Source: Prolixibacteraceae bacterium (GTDB taxonomy: Bacteria; Bacteroidota; Bacteroidia; Bacteroidales; Prolixibacteraceae). Taken from it: a DNA stretch of 5,568 bases. The position numbers were made by a program, and so were the translations under genes. The DNA lies in contig JAEUSS010000367.1 of the NCBI GenBank assembly GCA_016788685.1, positions 1 through 5,568 on the forward strand. The letters are read 5' to 3'. Under the pieces are notes generated by a model, which saw only the letters and a program-made list of their open reading frames with translations, was not told the DNA's origin and did no database searches. Positions 5,473-5,568 of the stretch are shown piece by piece; position 1 is the stretch's first letter, and each line of letters begins with the position of its first letter.

Positions 5473-5555
5473 AATAAGGTAAATAAGGTAGATTGTGTGT
5501 ATTTAACCATGGCTGCTGCTACTAAGGTTTGTAAGAATAAAAATAAGGTTTGTAA
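5473..5555 (+). repeat. TAAGGT element, copy 3
   Basis: AATAAGGTAAATAAGGT (5473-5489) is identical to copy 1 and forms a perfect 17-bp inverted repeat with copy 2, with a 15-base spacer (5458-5472). The second block starts GCTGCTGCTACTAAGG; its GCTACTAAGGT (5518-5528) pairs with copy 2 at 5408-5418 over 11 bp, and ATAAGGTTT (5543-5551) pairs with 5386-5394 over 9 bp. TAAGGTTTGTAA occurs twice, at 5523-5534 and 5544-5555. The element may run on past what is visible at the window end. Confidence 0.7.
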
Positions 5556-5568
5556 AGGGATTGAAGCA

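Noticed and set aside
5235..5555. CRISPR array
   Set aside because: Three copies only, in mixed orientation, with conserved modules inside the would-be repeats and no unique equal-length spacers or cas genes.
5509..5568. ATG followed by 20 open codons to the window end (MAAATKVCKNKNKVCKGIEA)
   Set aside because: The frame lies entirely within repeat copy 3, and the matching part of copy 1 is open in the same frame but has no start codon. It looks like readable repeat DNA; the sequence beyond the window would be needed to call a gene.

Overview
The window looks like chromosomal DNA of a member of the Bacteroidota, probably an environmental Bacteroidales/Marinilabiliales-type organism. Four things suggest this: translation starts have A-rich upstream stretches and no clear Shine-Dalgarno, one gene has a Bacteroidota-type -7 box (TATCTTTG), the intergenic spaces are packed with short palindromes and CCAGCAG-type low-complexity DNA, and the transposase is of a Y1 (HUH) kind that I recall as common in this phylum. 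The taxonomic call is an inference; there is no rRNA or marker gene here.

Left part (1-3483): two co-directional sugar-phosphate genes. The first (70-2040) is a fusion of a class II (zinc, RhaD/FucA-type) aldolase with a short-chain dehydrogenase, the architecture of the RhaEW-type bifunctional proteins. The second (2224-3483) is a zinc-type medium-chain dehydrogenase closely resembling SorE, L-sorbose-1-phosphate reductase. They are probably co-transcribed, and a CCAGCAG-type repeat lies in front of each.

Middle (3484-3997): a 514-base gene-free stretch with a large palindrome of the CATTGCG...GCAATCC type, then a tandem series of small hairpins arranged in units of about 70 bases, then a -7 promoter box for the next gene. 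That gene (3998-4663) is a fructose-6-phosphate aldolase/transaldolase-family protein, and its active-site Tyr favours aldolase over transaldolase activity. Chemically the three enzymes could connect ketose-1-phosphate, hexitol-6-phosphate, fructose-6-phosphate and triose units, but that pathway is inferred.

Right part (4664-5568): a short convergent intergenic region with a terminator that may work both ways. After it, on the minus strand, comes a single-domain IS200/IS605- or REP-associated-type Y1 transposase (4794-5231). Immediately upstream of its start lie three copies of an A+T-rich modular element built on the core AATAAGGTAAATAAGGT and CTAAGGTTTGTAAGAATAAA. Two copies form a head-to-head inverted pair and the third abuts the transposase start codon. 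No accompanying tnpB is seen. This transposase-plus-repeats locus is the best candidate for an undescribed system here: it resembles a RAYT/REP (BIME-like) arrangement with its own repeat sequence.
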